A stretch of 64,000 nucleotides of DNA, taken from assembly GCF_018449655.1 (NCBI RefSeq), contig NZ_JAAVUX010000006.1, positions 124,001-188,000 of the forward strand, in the 5' to 3' direction. The position numbers were made by a program, and so were the translations under genes. This stretch comes from Pseudomonas sp. dw_358 (GTDB lineage Bacteria; Pseudomonadota; Gammaproteobacteria; Pseudomonadales; Pseudomonadaceae). Of this stretch, positions 1 through 9,393 are shown in pieces. The first letter of the stretch is position 1. Every line of letters starts with the position of its first letter. The notes under the pieces were generated by a model, which was not told where the DNA came from, did no database searches, and worked only from the letters and a program-made list of their open reading frames with translations.

Positions 1-352
1 GTACCTGGTAGTAGGCGGTGTAGTCGTCGCTGGTGAAGGCGTTCTCCTGAGCCCCCAGGTCTCGCAGGATGCGCGAGGCTTCGCCGGGCCCGGTCTTGCT
101 GCTGCCTTTGAACATCATATGTTCGAGGGCATGGGACAGGCCGGTCTGGCCAGGTGTCTCATAGCTCGAACCGACCTTGTACCAGATCTGCGAAACCACC
201 ACGGGTGCACGGTGATCCTCCCGCACGATGACTTTCAAGCCGTTGTCCAGCATGAATTCGTGGGTGGCCTGGGGGGCGGCGGCAAACACGCCAGCAGGCA
301 GGCAAAGGGTGACGAGCAGCAGGGCGGCAACCCGGCGGGCAAGAGCATTCAT
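1..352 (-). CDS. M16 family zinc metallopeptidase, N-terminal part (cut by window edge)
   Basis: The first 117 codons of a minus-strand gene that runs off the left edge. The ATG at 352 begins a clear Sec signal peptide (basic MNALARR, hydrophobic core, Ala-rich cleavage region near residue 25), so the product is periplasmic. The inverted zinc motif HxxEH is visible as H74-A-L-E77-H78, the hallmark of pitrilysin/processing-peptidase (M16) proteins. In Pseudomonas a pair of M16 genes lies divergently next to ftsY, which fits here. The third zinc ligand and the C-terminal domains are outside the window. The physiological substrate is unknown. The fold is near certain. Confidence 0.9.
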   Translation of the reverse strand, partial: MNALARRVAALLLVTLCLPAGVFAAAPQATHEFMLDNGLKVIVREDHRAPVVVSQIWYKVGSSYETPGQTGLSHALEHMMFKGSSKTGPGEASRILRDLGAQENAFTSDDYTAYYQV

Positions 353-591
353 GGGTTTTTGAACCTTCAGGGCTGCCCGCTTGGTCTTAGCGTCTGCGGG
401 CGAGGAGGTGCTAGGATACGGGTCCGGTTGACCAGGGGCCATGCCCGGTTGCCGAGAAATGCGTCAGCAACTCGACAAAATGTTGCTTGGCCCGGCTGTG
501 AACGCGCCGGGTTTAAAGCAGTCTGTTCTGCGTATCAGAATTTCCAGAGGCGCCGCTTTGGCGCGTCGCTACCTTGAGATAGCCGTCTTCC
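353..591. promoter_or_regulatory. Divergent intergenic region between M16 peptidase and ftsY
   Basis: A 239-bp gap between divergent start codons must hold promoters for both genes. I see no convincing consensus -35/-10 pair, no hairpin terminator and no small gene with a ribosome binding site. Confidence 0.5.
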
Positions 592-2001
592 ATGTTTGGT
601 TCCAACGACGACAAAAAGACCCCGGCCGCGCCCGGGGAAAAGAAAGGCCTGTTCGGCTGGCTGCGCAAAAAGCCGCAAGAGCCCGTAGCCGAGCAGCCGC
701 AAGCCCCTGTGCCCGTCGAGCCGGCTGCGCTGGCCCCGGTCGAACCCCAGGTTCAGGTCGAAGTGTCGCCGGAGCCCGCGCTGGCGCCCCTCGAGCCGCC
801 CCGGCCGGTGGTGCTCGCCCCCGAGCCGCCGGCACCGGTTCAGCCGCAGTCGAACCTGGTACTCCCGGTCCCCGAGGAAGCCGTGGCGCTGGTGCCCGAC
901 CTTGAGCCCCATGAGCCGCCACCCATTCCGGCAGCCTCTCAGGCCGTTCCGGTAGCGCCACCTGTGGTAGCGGTTGTGCCTGTGCGCGCCCCCGAGCCGG
1001 TGCTCGAGGCGAAACCTGAATCGCAGGCGATCTCCGAGACGCCGGCAGCGGTGCCCGGCGAAATCACCAAGGCCGGCTTTTTTGCACGTCTCAAGCAGGG
1101 GCTGGCCAAGACCAGCGCCAGCCTGGGCGAAGGCATGGCCAGCCTGTTCCTGGGCAAGAAGGCCATTGATGATGACCTCCTCGACGAAATAGAAACCCGT
1201 CTGCTGACCGCCGATGTCGGTGTCGAAGCCACGACCGTGATCGTGCAGAGCCTGACGCAGAAGGTTGCGCGCAAGCAGTTGGCCGACGCCGACGCCTTGT
1301 ACAAATCCCTGCAGGAAGAACTCGCCGCGTTGCTGCGTCCGGTGGAGAAGCCCCTGGTCATCAACGCGCCAAACAAGCCGTTCGTGATTCTGGTGGTGGG
1401 CGTCAACGGTGCCGGCAAGACCACCACCATCGGCAAGTTGGCGAAAAAACTGCAGCTGGAAGGCAAGAAAGTCATGCTGGCCGCCGGCGATACCTTCCGT
1501 GCCGCCGCCGTGGAGCAGCTGCAGGTCTGGGGCGAGCGTAACAAGATCCCGGTTATCGCCCAGCACACCGGTGCCGACTCTGCCTCGGTGATCTTCGACG
1601 CCGTGCAGGCCGCCAAGGCCCGTGGCATCGATGTGCTCATTGCCGACACCGCCGGGCGCCTGCACACCAAGGACAATCTCATGGAGGAGCTGAAAAAGGT
1701 CCGCCGCGTGATCGGCAAGCTGGACGCCGACGCGCCCCATGAAGTGCTGTTGGTGCTGGACGCCGGTACTGGCCAGAACGCGATCAACCAGGCCAAGCAG
1801 TTCAACCAGACCGTGCAGCTCACCGGCCTGGCGCTGACCAAGCTGGACGGCACCGCCAAGGGCGGGGTGATCTTCGCCCTGGCCAAGCAGTTCGGCCTGC
1901 CGATCCGCTACATCGGCGTGGGCGAGGGCATCGACGACTTGCGTACCTTTGAAGCCGAGCCCTTTGTCCAGGCGTTGTTTGCCGAGCGGGAGCGTCCATG
2001 A
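592..2001 (+). CDS. ftsY: Signal recognition particle receptor FtsY
   Basis: SRP receptor GTPase that docks ribosome-nascent chain-SRP complexes at the inner membrane for co-translational insertion. The 469-residue protein has a long N-terminal A domain (about residues 1-155) rich in Pro, Glu, Ala and Val, then the N domain and the GTPase G domain. G1 is G270-VNGAGKT-277, the DTAG motif starts at D352, and the TKLD specificity motif is 416-419. The start MFGSNDDKK is the usual Pseudomonas one. The stop overlaps the ftsE start by 4 bp (ATGA), so ftsY-ftsE-ftsX form one translationally coupled operon. The A domain is low in sequence conservation but typical for the genus. Confidence 0.97.
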   Translation: MFGSNDDKKTPAAPGEKKGLFGWLRKKPQEPVAEQPQAPVPVEPAALAPVEPQVQVEVSPEPALAPLEPPRPVVLAPEPPAPVQPQSNLVLPVPEEAVALVPDLEPHEPPPIPAASQAVPVAPPVVAVVPVRAPEPVLEAKPESQAISETPAAVPGEITKAGFFARLKQGLAKTSASLGEGMASLFLGKKAIDDDLLDEIETRLLTADVGVEATTVIVQSLTQKVARKQLADADALYKSLQEELAALLRPVEKPLVINAPNKPFVILVVGVNGAGKTTTIGKLAKKLQLEGKKVMLAAGDTFRAAAVEQLQVWGERNKIPVIAQHTGADSASVIFDAVQAAKARGIDVLIADTAGRLHTKDNLMEELKKVRRVIGKLDADAPHEVLLVLDAGTGQNAINQAKQFNQTVQLTGLALTKLDGTAKGGVIFALAKQFGLPIRYIGVGEGIDDLRTFEAEPFVQALFAERERP

Positions 2002-2669
2002 TTCGATTCGAACAGGTCGCCAAGCGCTACCCCAACGGCCATGTCGGCCTGCACGAATTGAGTTTTCACGTGCGACGGGGCGAGTTCCTGTTCGTGACCG
2101 GCCACTCGGGCGCGGGCAAGAGCACCTTGCTGCGCCTGCTGCTGGCCATGGAGCGCCCCACCAGCGGCAAACTGCTTTTGGCGGGTCAGGACCTCGGGCA
2201 GATCAGCAACGCCCAGATCCCTTTCCTGCGCCGGCAGATCGGTGTGGTGTTCCAAAATCACCAGTTGTTGTTCGATCGCACCGTGTTCAACAACATTGCG
2301 CTGCCGCTGCAGATTCTCGGCTTGTCAAAGCCGGAGATCGCCAAGCGCGTGGATGCTGCGCTGGAGCGCGTCGCCCTGAACGAAAAAGGCGACCTGTACC
2401 CGGGCGACCTGTCCACCGGCCAGCAACAGCGGGTGGGCATCGCCCGCGCCATCGTCCATCGCCCGGCCCTGCTGTTGGCCGATGAGCCCACTGGTAACCT
2501 TGACCCGCGGCTGGCGGCCGAAATCATGGGCGTGTTCGAGGACATCAACCGCCTGGGCACCAGTGTACTGATCGCCAGCCATGACCTGGCGTTGATCGCC
2601 CGCATGCGCCACCGCATGTTGACCCTGCAGCGCGGCCGTTTGATCGGCGACGGAGAGGCCGGACAATGA
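1998..2669 (+). CDS. ftsE: Cell division ATP-binding protein FtsE
   Basis: ABC-type ATPase that partners FtsX at the divisome and transmits ATP-driven changes to periplasmic amidase activators. The 223-residue product has Walker A G35-HSGAGKST-43, a Q-loop near residue 86, the signature LSTGQ at 138-142 (Thr-Gly variant typical of FtsE), and Walker B ending LADE at 160-163. It overlaps ftsY and ftsX by 4 bp each (ATGA), which implies coupled translation and fixed stoichiometry. Length and sequence are standard for the family. Confidence 0.97.
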   Translation: MIRFEQVAKRYPNGHVGLHELSFHVRRGEFLFVTGHSGAGKSTLLRLLLAMERPTSGKLLLAGQDLGQISNAQIPFLRRQIGVVFQNHQLLFDRTVFNNIALPLQILGLSKPEIAKRVDAALERVALNEKGDLYPGDLSTGQQQRVGIARAIVHRPALLLADEPTGNLDPRLAAEIMGVFEDINRLGTSVLIASHDLALIARMRHRMLTLQRGRLIGDGEAGQ

Positions 2670-3697
2670 GTGCGACACGCAGCCCCAAGGTATCGGACCG
2701 AGTCGCGCCCAAGGCGGCCGATCCGCAGCCCAACCCCTCGAAAAAGAAAAAGCGTGACGATGACGACGGCCCGGATTTCGCCACATTGTTCAACGCCTGG
2801 GTCGAAAGCCATCGCGCCAGCCTGCTCGACAGCCTGCGCCGTCTGGCCAAGCAGCCAGTGGGGAGCTTCTTCACGTGCCTGGTCATGGCAGTAGCCCTGA
2901 GCCTGCCCATGGGCCTGTCGCTGTTGCTCAAGAACGTCGAGCGCCTGGGGGGCTCGTGGCAACGGGCGGCACAGATTTCCCTGTATCTGGACATGGACGC
3001 CAGCGATGGCGATGGTCAGGACCTGGTCGGACGCATCAAGGCGCTGTCAGGCGTGGCCGATGCCGAATACGTCAACAAGACCCAGGCCTTGAGCGAGTTC
3101 CAGCAGCAGTCCGGGCTGGGCGAGGCACTCAAGGAGCTGCCAGATAACCCGCTGCCCGGCGTGGTCATTGTCACGCCGCTGGAAGTGGACAAGTCGGCAC
3201 TGGAAGCTTTACGCCAGCAGTTGGCGCAGTTGCCCAAGGTTCAGCAGGCCCAGCTCGACCTGGTCTGGGTCGAGCGGCTGGCCGCGATTTTGAAGCTGGG
3301 CGACCGCTTCGTTTTCGGCCTGACCGTGTTGTTGGTTTCGGCGCTCTTGCTGGTCATTGGTAACACCATACGTCTGCACATCGAGAACCGGCGTACCGAA
3401 ATCGAGGTCATCAAGCTGGTGGGCGGCACAGATGCTTACGTACGCCGGCCATTCCTCTATATGGGCGCGATCTATGGCCTGGGCGCTGGCGTCTTTGCCT
3501 GGGGCGTTCTAGCCTTCGGTCTGAACTGGTTGAACGAGGCGGTAGTAGGGCTGTCAGGGTTATATGGCAGCGATTTCGCCTTGGGCGGAGTGCCATCATC
3601 CGATGGTCTGTCGCTCTTGCTTGGCGCACTGTTGTTGGGGTATATCGGAGCGTGGATTGCGGTGGCGCGTCATTTACGAGAATTGGCGCCACGCTAA
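2666..3697 (+). CDS. ftsX: Cell division membrane protein FtsX
   Basis: Integral membrane partner of FtsE that links the divisome to peptidoglycan hydrolase activation. The 343-residue protein starts with a charged cytoplasmic tail (about residues 1-65, with a KKKKRDDDDG stretch), followed by one membrane segment near residues 70-93, a periplasmic domain (about 95-210), and three C-terminal membrane segments. This is the classic FtsX topology of four membrane helices. It is the last gene of the ftsYEX unit; rpoH follows after 131 bp, and promoters of rpoH may lie at the end of ftsX, as in other gammaproteobacteria (inference). Confidence 0.96.
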   Translation: MSATRSPKVSDRVAPKAADPQPNPSKKKKRDDDDGPDFATLFNAWVESHRASLLDSLRRLAKQPVGSFFTCLVMAVALSLPMGLSLLLKNVERLGGSWQRAAQISLYLDMDASDGDGQDLVGRIKALSGVADAEYVNKTQALSEFQQQSGLGEALKELPDNPLPGVVIVTPLEVDKSALEALRQQLAQLPKVQQAQLDLVWVERLAAILKLGDRFVFGLTVLLVSALLLVIGNTIRLHIENRRTEIEVIKLVGGTDAYVRRPFLYMGAIYGLGAGVFAWGVLAFGLNWLNEAVVGLSGLYGSDFALGGVPSSDGLSLLLGALLLGYIGAWIAVARHLRELAPR

Positions 3698-3828
3698 TGA
3701 CGTTTTGTTTAGAATCACTTTATTTTTACATCCAGACCGTATAGTCAAGTCGCGGAACCCGATCATCGGTTCTCGGTCTAATCGGCTGTGCGGATAGCAC
3801 GAGTCATGTAAGTCGGAGGTTTTTTCGT

Positions 3829-4683
3829 ATGACCACTTCTTTGCAACCTGCTTATGCGCTGGTCCCGGGTGCGAACCTGGAAGCCTATGTGCACACCGTC
3901 AACAGCATCCCCTTGCTGACGCCGGAGCAGGAGCGTGAACTGGCCGAGAGTCTCTACTATGAGCAGGATCTTGGGGCGGCTCGGCAGATGGTGCTCGCCC
4001 ACCTGCGTTTTGTGGTGCATATCGCCCGCAGCTATTCGGGTTACGGTCTGGCACAAGCCGACCTGATCCAGGAAGGTAACGTCGGCCTGATGAAGGCCGT
4101 GAAGCGCTTCAACCCTGAAATGGGTGTGCGCCTGGTGTCGTTCGCCGTGCACTGGATCAAGGCGGAAATCCACGAGTTCATCCTGCGCAACTGGCGCATC
4201 GTCAAAGTGGCGACCACCAAGGCCCAGCGCAAGCTGTTCTTCAACCTGCGCAGCCAGAAGAAGCGTCTGGCCTGGCTGAACAACGAAGAAGTCCACCGCG
4301 TGGCGGAAAGTCTGGGCGTGGAACCTCGTGAAGTTCGCGAGATGGAAAGCCGCCTCACCGGTCAGGACATGGCGTTTGACCCGGCTGCCGAAGCGGACGA
4401 CGACAGCGCTTTTCAGTCGCCGGCCAACTACCTGGAAGACCATCGCTATGATCCGGCCTTGCAGCTGGAAGATGCGGATTGGAGCGACAACTCCAACAAC
4501 AACCTGCACGAAGCCCTGCAGGTGCTGGACGATCGGAGCCGCGACATTCTCTACCAGCGCTGGCTGGCGGAGGAAAAAGCCACGCTGCACGAGCTGGCCG
4601 AGAAGTACAACGTGTCGGCCGAGCGCATTCGTCAGCTGGAGAAGAGTGCGATGAACAAGCTGAAAATGTCCATCGCAGCTTGA
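3829..4683 (+). CDS. rpoH: RNA polymerase heat-shock sigma factor RpoH (sigma-32)
   Basis: Alternative sigma factor for heat-shock and protein-quality genes. At 284 residues it has the usual length. It carries the sigma-70 family core regions 2 and 4 and the RpoH-specific box QRKLFFNLR at residues 133-141, which separates it from RpoD/RpoS. The C-terminal helix-turn-helix ([17 protein letters not shown]) is intact. A strong Shine-Dalgarno CGGAGG lies at 3814-3819 before the ATG. The leader holds a small hairpin (GTGC-N5-GCAC, 3788-3800). Temperature control of rpoH translation is known in related bacteria, but I cannot show a thermometer fold here. Confidence 0.97.
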   Translation: MTTSLQPAYALVPGANLEAYVHTVNSIPLLTPEQERELAESLYYEQDLGAARQMVLAHLRFVVHIARSYSGYGLAQADLIQEGNVGLMKAVKRFNPEMGVRLVSFAVHWIKAEIHEFILRNWRIVKVATTKAQRKLFFNLRSQKKRLAWLNNEEVHRVAESLGVEPREVREMESRLTGQDMAFDPAAEADDDSAFQSPANYLEDHRYDPALQLEDADWSDNSNNNLHEALQVLDDRSRDILYQRWLAEEKATLHELAEKYNVSAERIRQLEKSAMNKLKMSIAA

Positions 4684-4698
4684 GTCAGGCAGTATTGG

Positions 4699-4724
4699 AA
4701 AAGCCCGGTTGTCCGGGCTTTTTT
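4699..4724. terminator. Bidirectional rho-independent terminator between rpoH and mtgA
   Basis: A GC-rich inverted repeat AAGCCCGG-N4-CCGGGCTT is followed by a T run on the plus strand and by TTTTCC on the minus strand. It sits 15 bp after the rpoH stop and before the convergent mtgA stop, so it can serve both genes. Confidence 0.9.
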
Positions 4725-4755
4725 GTGCCTGTCTTGCTACCGGGCAGGCTCGATG

Positions 4756-5478
4756 CTACAGAGCCCAGGGCAACCGGCGCGAATCGTTCAGGTGCACCAG
4801 GTAGTCATCCCCGCCCAATTGCGCCATCTGCTGACGTATCCAGGCCGCGCGACTCTGCACGTAAGCATCAGGGTGCCCGGCGCTCCAATGCCGGGGGTTG
4901 GGCAAGACTGCCGCCAACTGACTGGCTTGCTGTCTGGACAGATAAGCCGCACCCACCCCGAAGTGGTGCCGCGCTGCCGCTTCGGCGCCGAACACCCCGT
5001 CGTCCCACTCGGCACTATTGAGGTACACCTCGAGGATCCGCTGCTTGGACCAGAAGGTCTCGATCAGCACCGTGAACCAGGTTTCAAAGCCCTTGCGCAA
5101 CCAGCTGCGTCCCGACCACAGGAAAACGTTCTTGGCCACCTGCTGACTCAGCGTACTGGCGCCGCGAATCGTGCCGCCGCGCTCGTTATGCGCCAGCGCG
5201 GCCTGGATGGCGTCGAAGTCAAAACCCCAGTGCTCGGCGAATTTCTGGTCTTCGCCGGCGATCACCGCCACTTTGAGGTCGTCGGAGATCTGTCCCCAGG
5301 GACGCCAGGTGCGCTGCAGCTCGATAGGCTGGCCATCGCTCCAGGATTGCACCTTGCGCTCGACCATCAGCATGGTCCCGGGCGGCGGCACGAAACGAAA
5401 CGCCAGCACCAGCAAGGCACTGCCTGCGGCGAACCAGAGCGCGGCTTTGAAAAGGCGACGAAAAAGAGCACGCAGCAT
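4756..5478 (-). CDS. mtgA: Monofunctional biosynthetic peptidoglycan transglycosylase MtgA
   Basis: GT51 glycosyltransferase that polymerises lipid II into glycan strands, anchored in the inner membrane. I chose the ATG at 5478 (MLRALFRR), giving 240 residues, the usual size; the frame is open further upstream without support. One membrane segment (about residues 11-30) follows a basic start. Family motif 1 is EDQKF with catalytic E76, and motif 2 is RGASTLSQQ at about 105-113. There is no transpeptidase domain, which separates it from bifunctional PBPs. It is convergent with rpoH. Confidence 0.95.
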   Translation of the reverse strand: MLRALFRRLFKAALWFAAGSALLVLAFRFVPPPGTMLMVERKVQSWSDGQPIELQRTWRPWGQISDDLKVAVIAGEDQKFAEHWGFDFDAIQAALAHNERGGTIRGASTLSQQVAKNVFLWSGRSWLRKGFETWFTVLIETFWSKQRILEVYLNSAEWDDGVFGAEAAARHHFGVGAAYLSRQQASQLAAVLPNPRHWSAGHPDAYVQSRAAWIRQQMAQLGGDDYLVHLNDSRRLPWAL

Positions 5479-5550
5479 GGAAGGCTTGGCCTGACCGGAT
5501 GAGCGGGCCATTATACAGGCCCTGTGAGGATGAACGGTTGGAGTAGCGCG

Positions 5551-5931
5551 ATGTTCCGGAGTTTCCTGATGCTGGCGGCGTTTTTCGGCTTCACGGGCGT
5601 GGCCCTCGGGGCCTTCGCCGCCCATGGCTTGAAAAATCGCTTGAGCGCCGACTACCTGGCGGTGTTCCACACCGGCGTCACCTACCAACTGTTCCATGCC
5701 TTGGCCTTGCTGGCGGTGGCGCTGCTGGCGGTGCACCTGCCGGGTCGATTGATAGTGTGGGCCGGCATTCTGTTTGCCCTCGGGATTGTGCTGTTTTCCG
5801 GCAGCCTTTACGCCCTGACACTGAGCGGTATCAGCCAGCTAGGCATCATTACCCCCTTCGGGGGCCTGGCATTCCTGCTGGGTTGGTTGTGCCTGGGTCT
5901 GGCCGCCTGGCGGCTAGGCGGCGAGGTCTGA
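5551..5931 (+). CDS. DUF423 family small membrane protein
   Basis: A 126-residue protein with about four hydrophobic segments. Its N-terminal region, including GALGAFAAHGL-like residues (here GVALGAFAAHGLKN), is diagnostic of DUF423 (YgdD-type) proteins. The start at 5551 is supported by GGAG at 5539-5542 with 8-bp spacing; an in-frame ATG at 5530 lacks one. The function of the family is not established. It is transcribed toward thiS, 104 bp away, possibly from its own promoter in the mtgA-side gap. Confidence 0.85.
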   Translation: MFRSFLMLAAFFGFTGVALGAFAAHGLKNRLSADYLAVFHTGVTYQLFHALALLAVALLAVHLPGRLIVWAGILFALGIVLFSGSLYALTLSGISQLGIITPFGGLAFLLGWLCLGLAAWRLGGEV

Positions 5932-6035
5932 GTTGTCCCTGGCGGGCAAAGTGTGACGAATGGCATGGCCGTGCCTTGGTCATCCTGACCGTTCGGGCTA
6001 GAATGCTGGCCCCCTGACGAGATGGCTGCACCAGC

Positions 6036-6236
6036 ATGCGCATTCAGTTGAACGGTGACCCCTTTGAATTGCCTGCCGACGAAACCGTCGCGGGCCTGCT
6101 GACTCGCCTCGAGCTGACCGGCCGGCGGGTGGCGGTGGAGCTCAACCTCGACATCGTGCCTCGCAGCCAGCACGAGACCACGGTGCTTGCCGAGGGCGAT
6201 CAGATCGAAGTGGTCCATGCGATCGGCGGCGGTTGA
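6036..6236 (+). CDS. thiS: Sulfur carrier protein ThiS
   Basis: Ubiquitin-fold carrier that holds the thiocarboxylate sulfur used to build the thiazole ring of thiamine. The 66-residue length and the C-terminal Gly-Gly tail (the protein ends IGGG) are the defining features; the tail is adenylated and then thiocarboxylated. thiG follows 55 bp downstream, the usual pairing, because ThiG uses ThiS-COSH directly. I see no TPP riboswitch in the 104 bp upstream. Confidence 0.96.
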   Translation: MRIQLNGDPFELPADETVAGLLTRLELTGRRVAVELNLDIVPRSQHETTVLAEGDQIEVVHAIGGG

Positions 6237-6291
6237 AGCCGCTGCTGGTCCGAGCCACGCCCGTAACGCCTACATGCCGAGAGGATTTTCG

Positions 6292-7086
6292 ATGAGCAAT
6301 GTTCGTAGCGACAAGCCGTTCACCCTGGCCGGTCGGACTTTCCAGTCGCGCCTGTTGGTCGGCACTGGCAAGTACAGCGACCTGGAGCAGACCCGCCTGG
6401 CCATCGAAGCCTCCGGCGCCGAGATCGTCACCGTGGCGGTGCGCCGCACCAACATCGGCCAGAACCCTGGCGAGCCCAACCTGCTGGATGTACTGCCACC
6501 GGATCGCTATACCATCCTGCCAAACACGGCCGGTTGCTATGACGCGGTCGAGGCCGTGCGCACCTGTCGCCTGGCTCGAGAGCTGCTGGATGGCCATAAT
6601 CTGGTCAAGCTCGAAGTGCTGGCCGACCAGAAGACCCTGTTCCCCAACGTCATCGAAACCCTCAAGGCTGCCGAAGTGCTGGTCAAGGACGGCTTCGATG
6701 TCATGGTCTACACCAGCGACGATCCGATCATCGCCCGTCAGCTGGCAGAGATCGGCTGCATCGCGGTCATGCCGCTGGCCGGCCTGATCGGCACCGGGCT
6801 GGGCATCTGCAACCCGTACAACCTGCAGATCATCCTGGAGGAAGCCAAGGTCCCTGTGCTGGTCGACGCCGGCGTGGGTACCGCCTCCGATGCCACCATT
6901 GCCATGGAACTGGGCTGCGAGGCAGTGCTGATGAACTCGGCGATCGCCCATGCGCAGAACCCGATCCTGATGGCAGAAGCCATGAAACACGCCATCGTCG
7001 CCGGCCGTCTGGCCTGGCTGGCTGGCCGCATGCCGAAAAAACTCTATGCCAGCGCCTCTTCGCCGCTGGATGGTCTGATCAAGTAA
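6292..7086 (+). CDS. thiG: Thiazole synthase ThiG
   Basis: TIM-barrel enzyme that forms the thiazole phosphate moiety of thiamine from DXP, dehydroglycine and ThiS thiocarboxylate. The chosen ATG at 6292 gives [10 protein letters not shown] and 264 residues, the normal length; it is preceded by GAGG at 6281-6284. The Schiff-base lysine lies in the LVKLEVL motif (K106). GTGKY near the N-terminus and the phosphate-binding GVGTASDA loop are intact. It is co-directional with thiS and trmB (9 bp gap), so the three genes are probably one transcript. Confidence 0.96.
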   Translation: MSNVRSDKPFTLAGRTFQSRLLVGTGKYSDLEQTRLAIEASGAEIVTVAVRRTNIGQNPGEPNLLDVLPPDRYTILPNTAGCYDAVEAVRTCRLARELLDGHNLVKLEVLADQKTLFPNVIETLKAAEVLVKDGFDVMVYTSDDPIIARQLAEIGCIAVMPLAGLIGTGLGICNPYNLQIILEEAKVPVLVDAGVGTASDATIAMELGCEAVLMNSAIAHAQNPILMAEAMKHAIVAGRLAWLAGRMPKKLYASASSPLDGLIK

Positions 7087-7095
7087 GAGCCCCCG

Positions 7096-7818
7096 ATGAC
7101 TGATTCGCAGCACACCCCCGACGCCGAAGGCGGCGAGCAACGCCAACACCGCGCCATCAAGAGTTTCGTGATGCGCGCCGGGCGCATGACCGAAGGCCAA
7201 CAGAAGGGTCTGGAGCAGGGCAGCCCGCTGTTCGTACTGCCGCTGGCCGAGGCACCGGTGGATTTCGACGCCGTGTTCGGACGCAGCGCACCGCGCACCC
7301 TGGAGATCGGCTTCGGCATGGGCCACTCGTTGCTCGAGATGGCTGCGGCCTCGCCAGACCAGGATTTCATCGGCGTGGAAGTGCACCGCCCGGGTGTGGG
7401 CGCGCTGCTTAACGGGGTGTTGACTCAGGACCTGAAGAACCTGCGGGTCTACGATTGCGATGCAATCGAAGTGCTGAAGAACTGTGTGGCCGACAGCAGC
7501 CTGGACCGTTTGCTGCTGTTCTTCCCGGACCCTTGGCACAAGAGTCGTCACCATAAGCGCCGCATCGTCCAGCCAGGCTTTGCCGAGCTGGTGCGCAGCA
7601 AGCTCAAGCCGGGCGGTGTACTGCACATGGCCACCGATTGGGAACCCTATGCCGAGTACATGCTGGAAGTGATGAACGTCGCGCCCGGCTATCGCAACCT
7701 GGCCGAAGACGGCCGCTGCGTGCCGCGCCCAGCAGAGCGCCCGGTGACCAAGTTCGAACGCCGCGGCGAGCGCCTGGGGCATGGGGTGTGGGATTTGAAG
7801 TTCGAGAAGGTGGATTGA
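7096..7818 (+). CDS. trmB: tRNA (guanine-N7-)-methyltransferase TrmB
   Basis: SAM-dependent enzyme that makes m7G46 in the tRNA variable loop. The 240-residue protein has a flexible N-terminal tail, SAM motif I in [11 protein letters not shown] (about residues 70-80), and the family motif [15 protein letters not shown] (about 143-157), whose Asp and Lys/His residues bind tRNA. The reading frame begins 9 bp after thiG. A strong hairpin follows immediately downstream. Confidence 0.95.
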   Translation: MTDSQHTPDAEGGEQRQHRAIKSFVMRAGRMTEGQQKGLEQGSPLFVLPLAEAPVDFDAVFGRSAPRTLEIGFGMGHSLLEMAAASPDQDFIGVEVHRPGVGALLNGVLTQDLKNLRVYDCDAIEVLKNCVADSSLDRLLLFFPDPWHKSRHHKRRIVQPGFAELVRSKLKPGGVLHMATDWEPYAEYMLEVMNVAPGYRNLAEDGRCVPRPAERPVTKFERRGERLGHGVWDLKFEKVD

Positions 7819-7826
7819 TTTCCCGG

Positions 7827-7858
7827 GCCTTGCTCCCACAGAGTGATGGGAGCAAGGC
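7827..7858. terminator. Perfect 12-bp-stem hairpin at the end of trmB
   Basis: GCCTTGCTCCCA and TGGGAGCAAGGC form a perfect 12-bp inverted repeat with an 8-nt loop between convergent trmB and the DUF3392 gene. The arm touches the stop codon of the minus-strand gene. There is no long T run, so it could be a factor-assisted terminator or a REP-related palindrome; the GGGAGCAAGGC-type arms resemble those of Pseudomonas REP elements. Confidence 0.7.
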
Positions 7859-8181
7859 TACTTGCGATCTGCCACCACCCCGATCAACACCACCACCACG
7901 AGCAACACCGGCGCCAGGCTGTAGTCATTGAACTGCTCCAGCCCTCGCACCACCCAGCGTGGCACGAACAGGAGTGCGGCGCCGCTGCCGATAATGCACA
8001 GCAAGGCCAGCACCGGGATGCGCAACGCATCGGCCAGGCTGCTGATACGCTGCTCTACCCAGCCTTTGAAATCCGCGCCGAACAGCACCAGCAAGCACCC
8101 GACCAAGGCCAGGGCAATTTCGTGCAGGTTGTTGCGACACCAGTGTGACCCTGTGTCGAGCAGGTGTAGTACCACTTCCAT
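7858..8181 (-). CDS. DUF3392 family small membrane protein
   Basis: A 107-residue protein with an N-terminal stretch that contains a hydrophobic segment (about residues 22-38) and two more toward the C-terminus (about 55-73 and 88-103). It matches my recollection of the DUF3392 proteins found beside hemW in Pseudomonas. Function unknown. It starts 9 bp after the hemW stop, so it is the last gene of the minus-strand metX-metW-rdgB-hemW run. Confidence 0.75.
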   Translation of the reverse strand: MEVVLHLLDTGSHWCRNNLHEIALALVGCLLVLFGADFKGWVEQRISSLADALRIPVLALLCIIGSGAALLFVPRWVVRGLEQFNDYSLAPVLLVVVVLIGVVADRK

Positions 8182-8190
8182 TGCCGGTCC

Positions 8191-9393
8191 TTAAATCAAA
8201 AAATACTGAAGCAAGTCATTCAAGAAAAGCTGGCCCTGCACAGTCGCCGCCAACCGCGTCGGTTCGACCTGTAACAGCCCTTTTTGTTCGGCCTGCCGGC
8301 GCGCCTGGGCAAGGCTGTCGAGGCTCAGGCCCGTGCGGCGAGGGAACAGGCTGGCCTCGACACCCTCGGTCAGGCGCAGGGCATTCATCAGAAACTCGAA
8401 CGGCAGCTCTTCGGCGGTCAAGGCTTTCTCGCCGGCCTTGAACGCCTTCGCGGGGTTGAGATAGTCCTTGGGCAGCCGGGTCTTCCAGGTGCGAACGATG
8501 CCGCCCTGGGGGTGGCTAAGCTTGCCGTGGGCGCCTGCGCCGATGCCGATGAAGTCGCCGAAACTCCAGTAATTGAGGTTGTGCCGCGCCGCGCGTCCTG
8601 GCTGGGCGTAGGCCGAGACTTCGTACTGCCCGTAGCCATGCTGGGCCAGCAGGTTTTGCCCGGCCTCCTGAATGTCCCAGAGAATGTCGTCTTCAGGCAA
8701 CAGGGGTGGCTGGTTCCAGAATACTGTGTTCGGCTCCAGGGTCAGCTGGTACCAGGACAGGTGGGTCGGCGCCAGCGCGATGGCCTGGCGCAGATCATCC
8801 AGGGCATCGTCCAGCGACTGGTCCGGCAGGCCATGCATGAGGTCCAGGTTGAAGTTGTCGAAGCCGGCGGCACGGGCCATGTCGGCCGCGCGAATGGCTT
8901 CATCACCGGTGTGGATGCGCCCCAGGGCCTCGAGCTTGGCCGGCTGGAAGCTCTGGATACCGATCGACAGGCGGTTGATGCCCAAGGCTCGGTAGGCCAC
9001 GAACTTGGCCTGCTCGAAAGTGCCGGGGTTGGCTTCGAGGGTGATTTCGATGTCACTGGCGAAGGGAATTCGCTGTTCGACGCCCGCCAGCAGGCGGCCC
9101 AGCGCTGCGGCGCTGAACAGGCTCGGTGTGCCGCCGCCGAAGAAGATCGAGCTGAGGGGGCGGCCATGGACGGCGCCCAGGTCCTGATCCAGATCGGCCA
9201 GCAAGGCATCGACGTAGTCTTCTTCAGGCAGTACGGCGCTGGCGGCGTGGGAGTTGAAGTCGCAGTACGGGCATTTGCGCACACACCACGGGATGTGGAT
9301 GTACAGCGCCAACGGAGGCAGCTCTGTGAGCGCCGGGGGCGGTGCCTGGGTCGAGAAACCGTCGCTTGCGGGATGCAGCGTCTGCAGGCTCAT
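8191..9393 (-). CDS. hemW: Radical SAM family heme chaperone HemW
   Basis: Radical SAM protein that binds heme and a 4Fe-4S cluster and is thought to insert heme into target proteins; older annotations call it an oxygen-independent coproporphyrinogen oxidase-like protein. The cluster motif CxxxCxxC is C37-VRK-C41-PY-C44, followed by DF as in HemW. The start at 9393 ([10 protein letters not shown]) overlaps the rdgB stop by 4 bp; the frame runs further upstream but only into rdgB. The 400-residue length is slightly long, due to a 27-residue N-terminal tail. Confidence 0.93.
   Translation of the reverse strand: MSLQTLHPASDGFSTQAPPPALTELPPLALYIHIPWCVRKCPYCDFNSHAASAVLPEEDYVDALLADLDQDLGAVHGRPLSSIFFGGGTPSLFSAAALGRLLAGVEQRIPFASDIEITLEANPGTFEQAKFVAYRALGINRLSIGIQSFQPAKLEALGRIHTGDEAIRAADMARAAGFDNFNLDLMHGLPDQSLDDALDDLRQAIALAPTHLSWYQLTLEPNTVFWNQPPLLPEDDILWDIQEAGQNLLAQHGYGQYEVSAYAQPGRAARHNLNYWSFGDFIGIGAGAHGKLSHPQGGIVRTWKTRLPKDYLNPAKAFKAGEKALTAEELPFEFLMNALRLTEGVEASLFPRRTGLSLDSLAQARRQAEQKGLLQVEPTRLAATVQGQLFLNDLLQYFLI

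Noticed and set aside
700..1060. Repeat array in the N-terminal part of ftsY
   Set aside because: The Pro/Glu/Val/Ala-rich coding stretch is low complexity but not a true tandem repeat; it encodes the variable A domain of FtsY.
5932..6035. A TPP riboswitch before thiS-thiG
   Set aside because: I looked for the CUGAGA and related conserved elements and found none.
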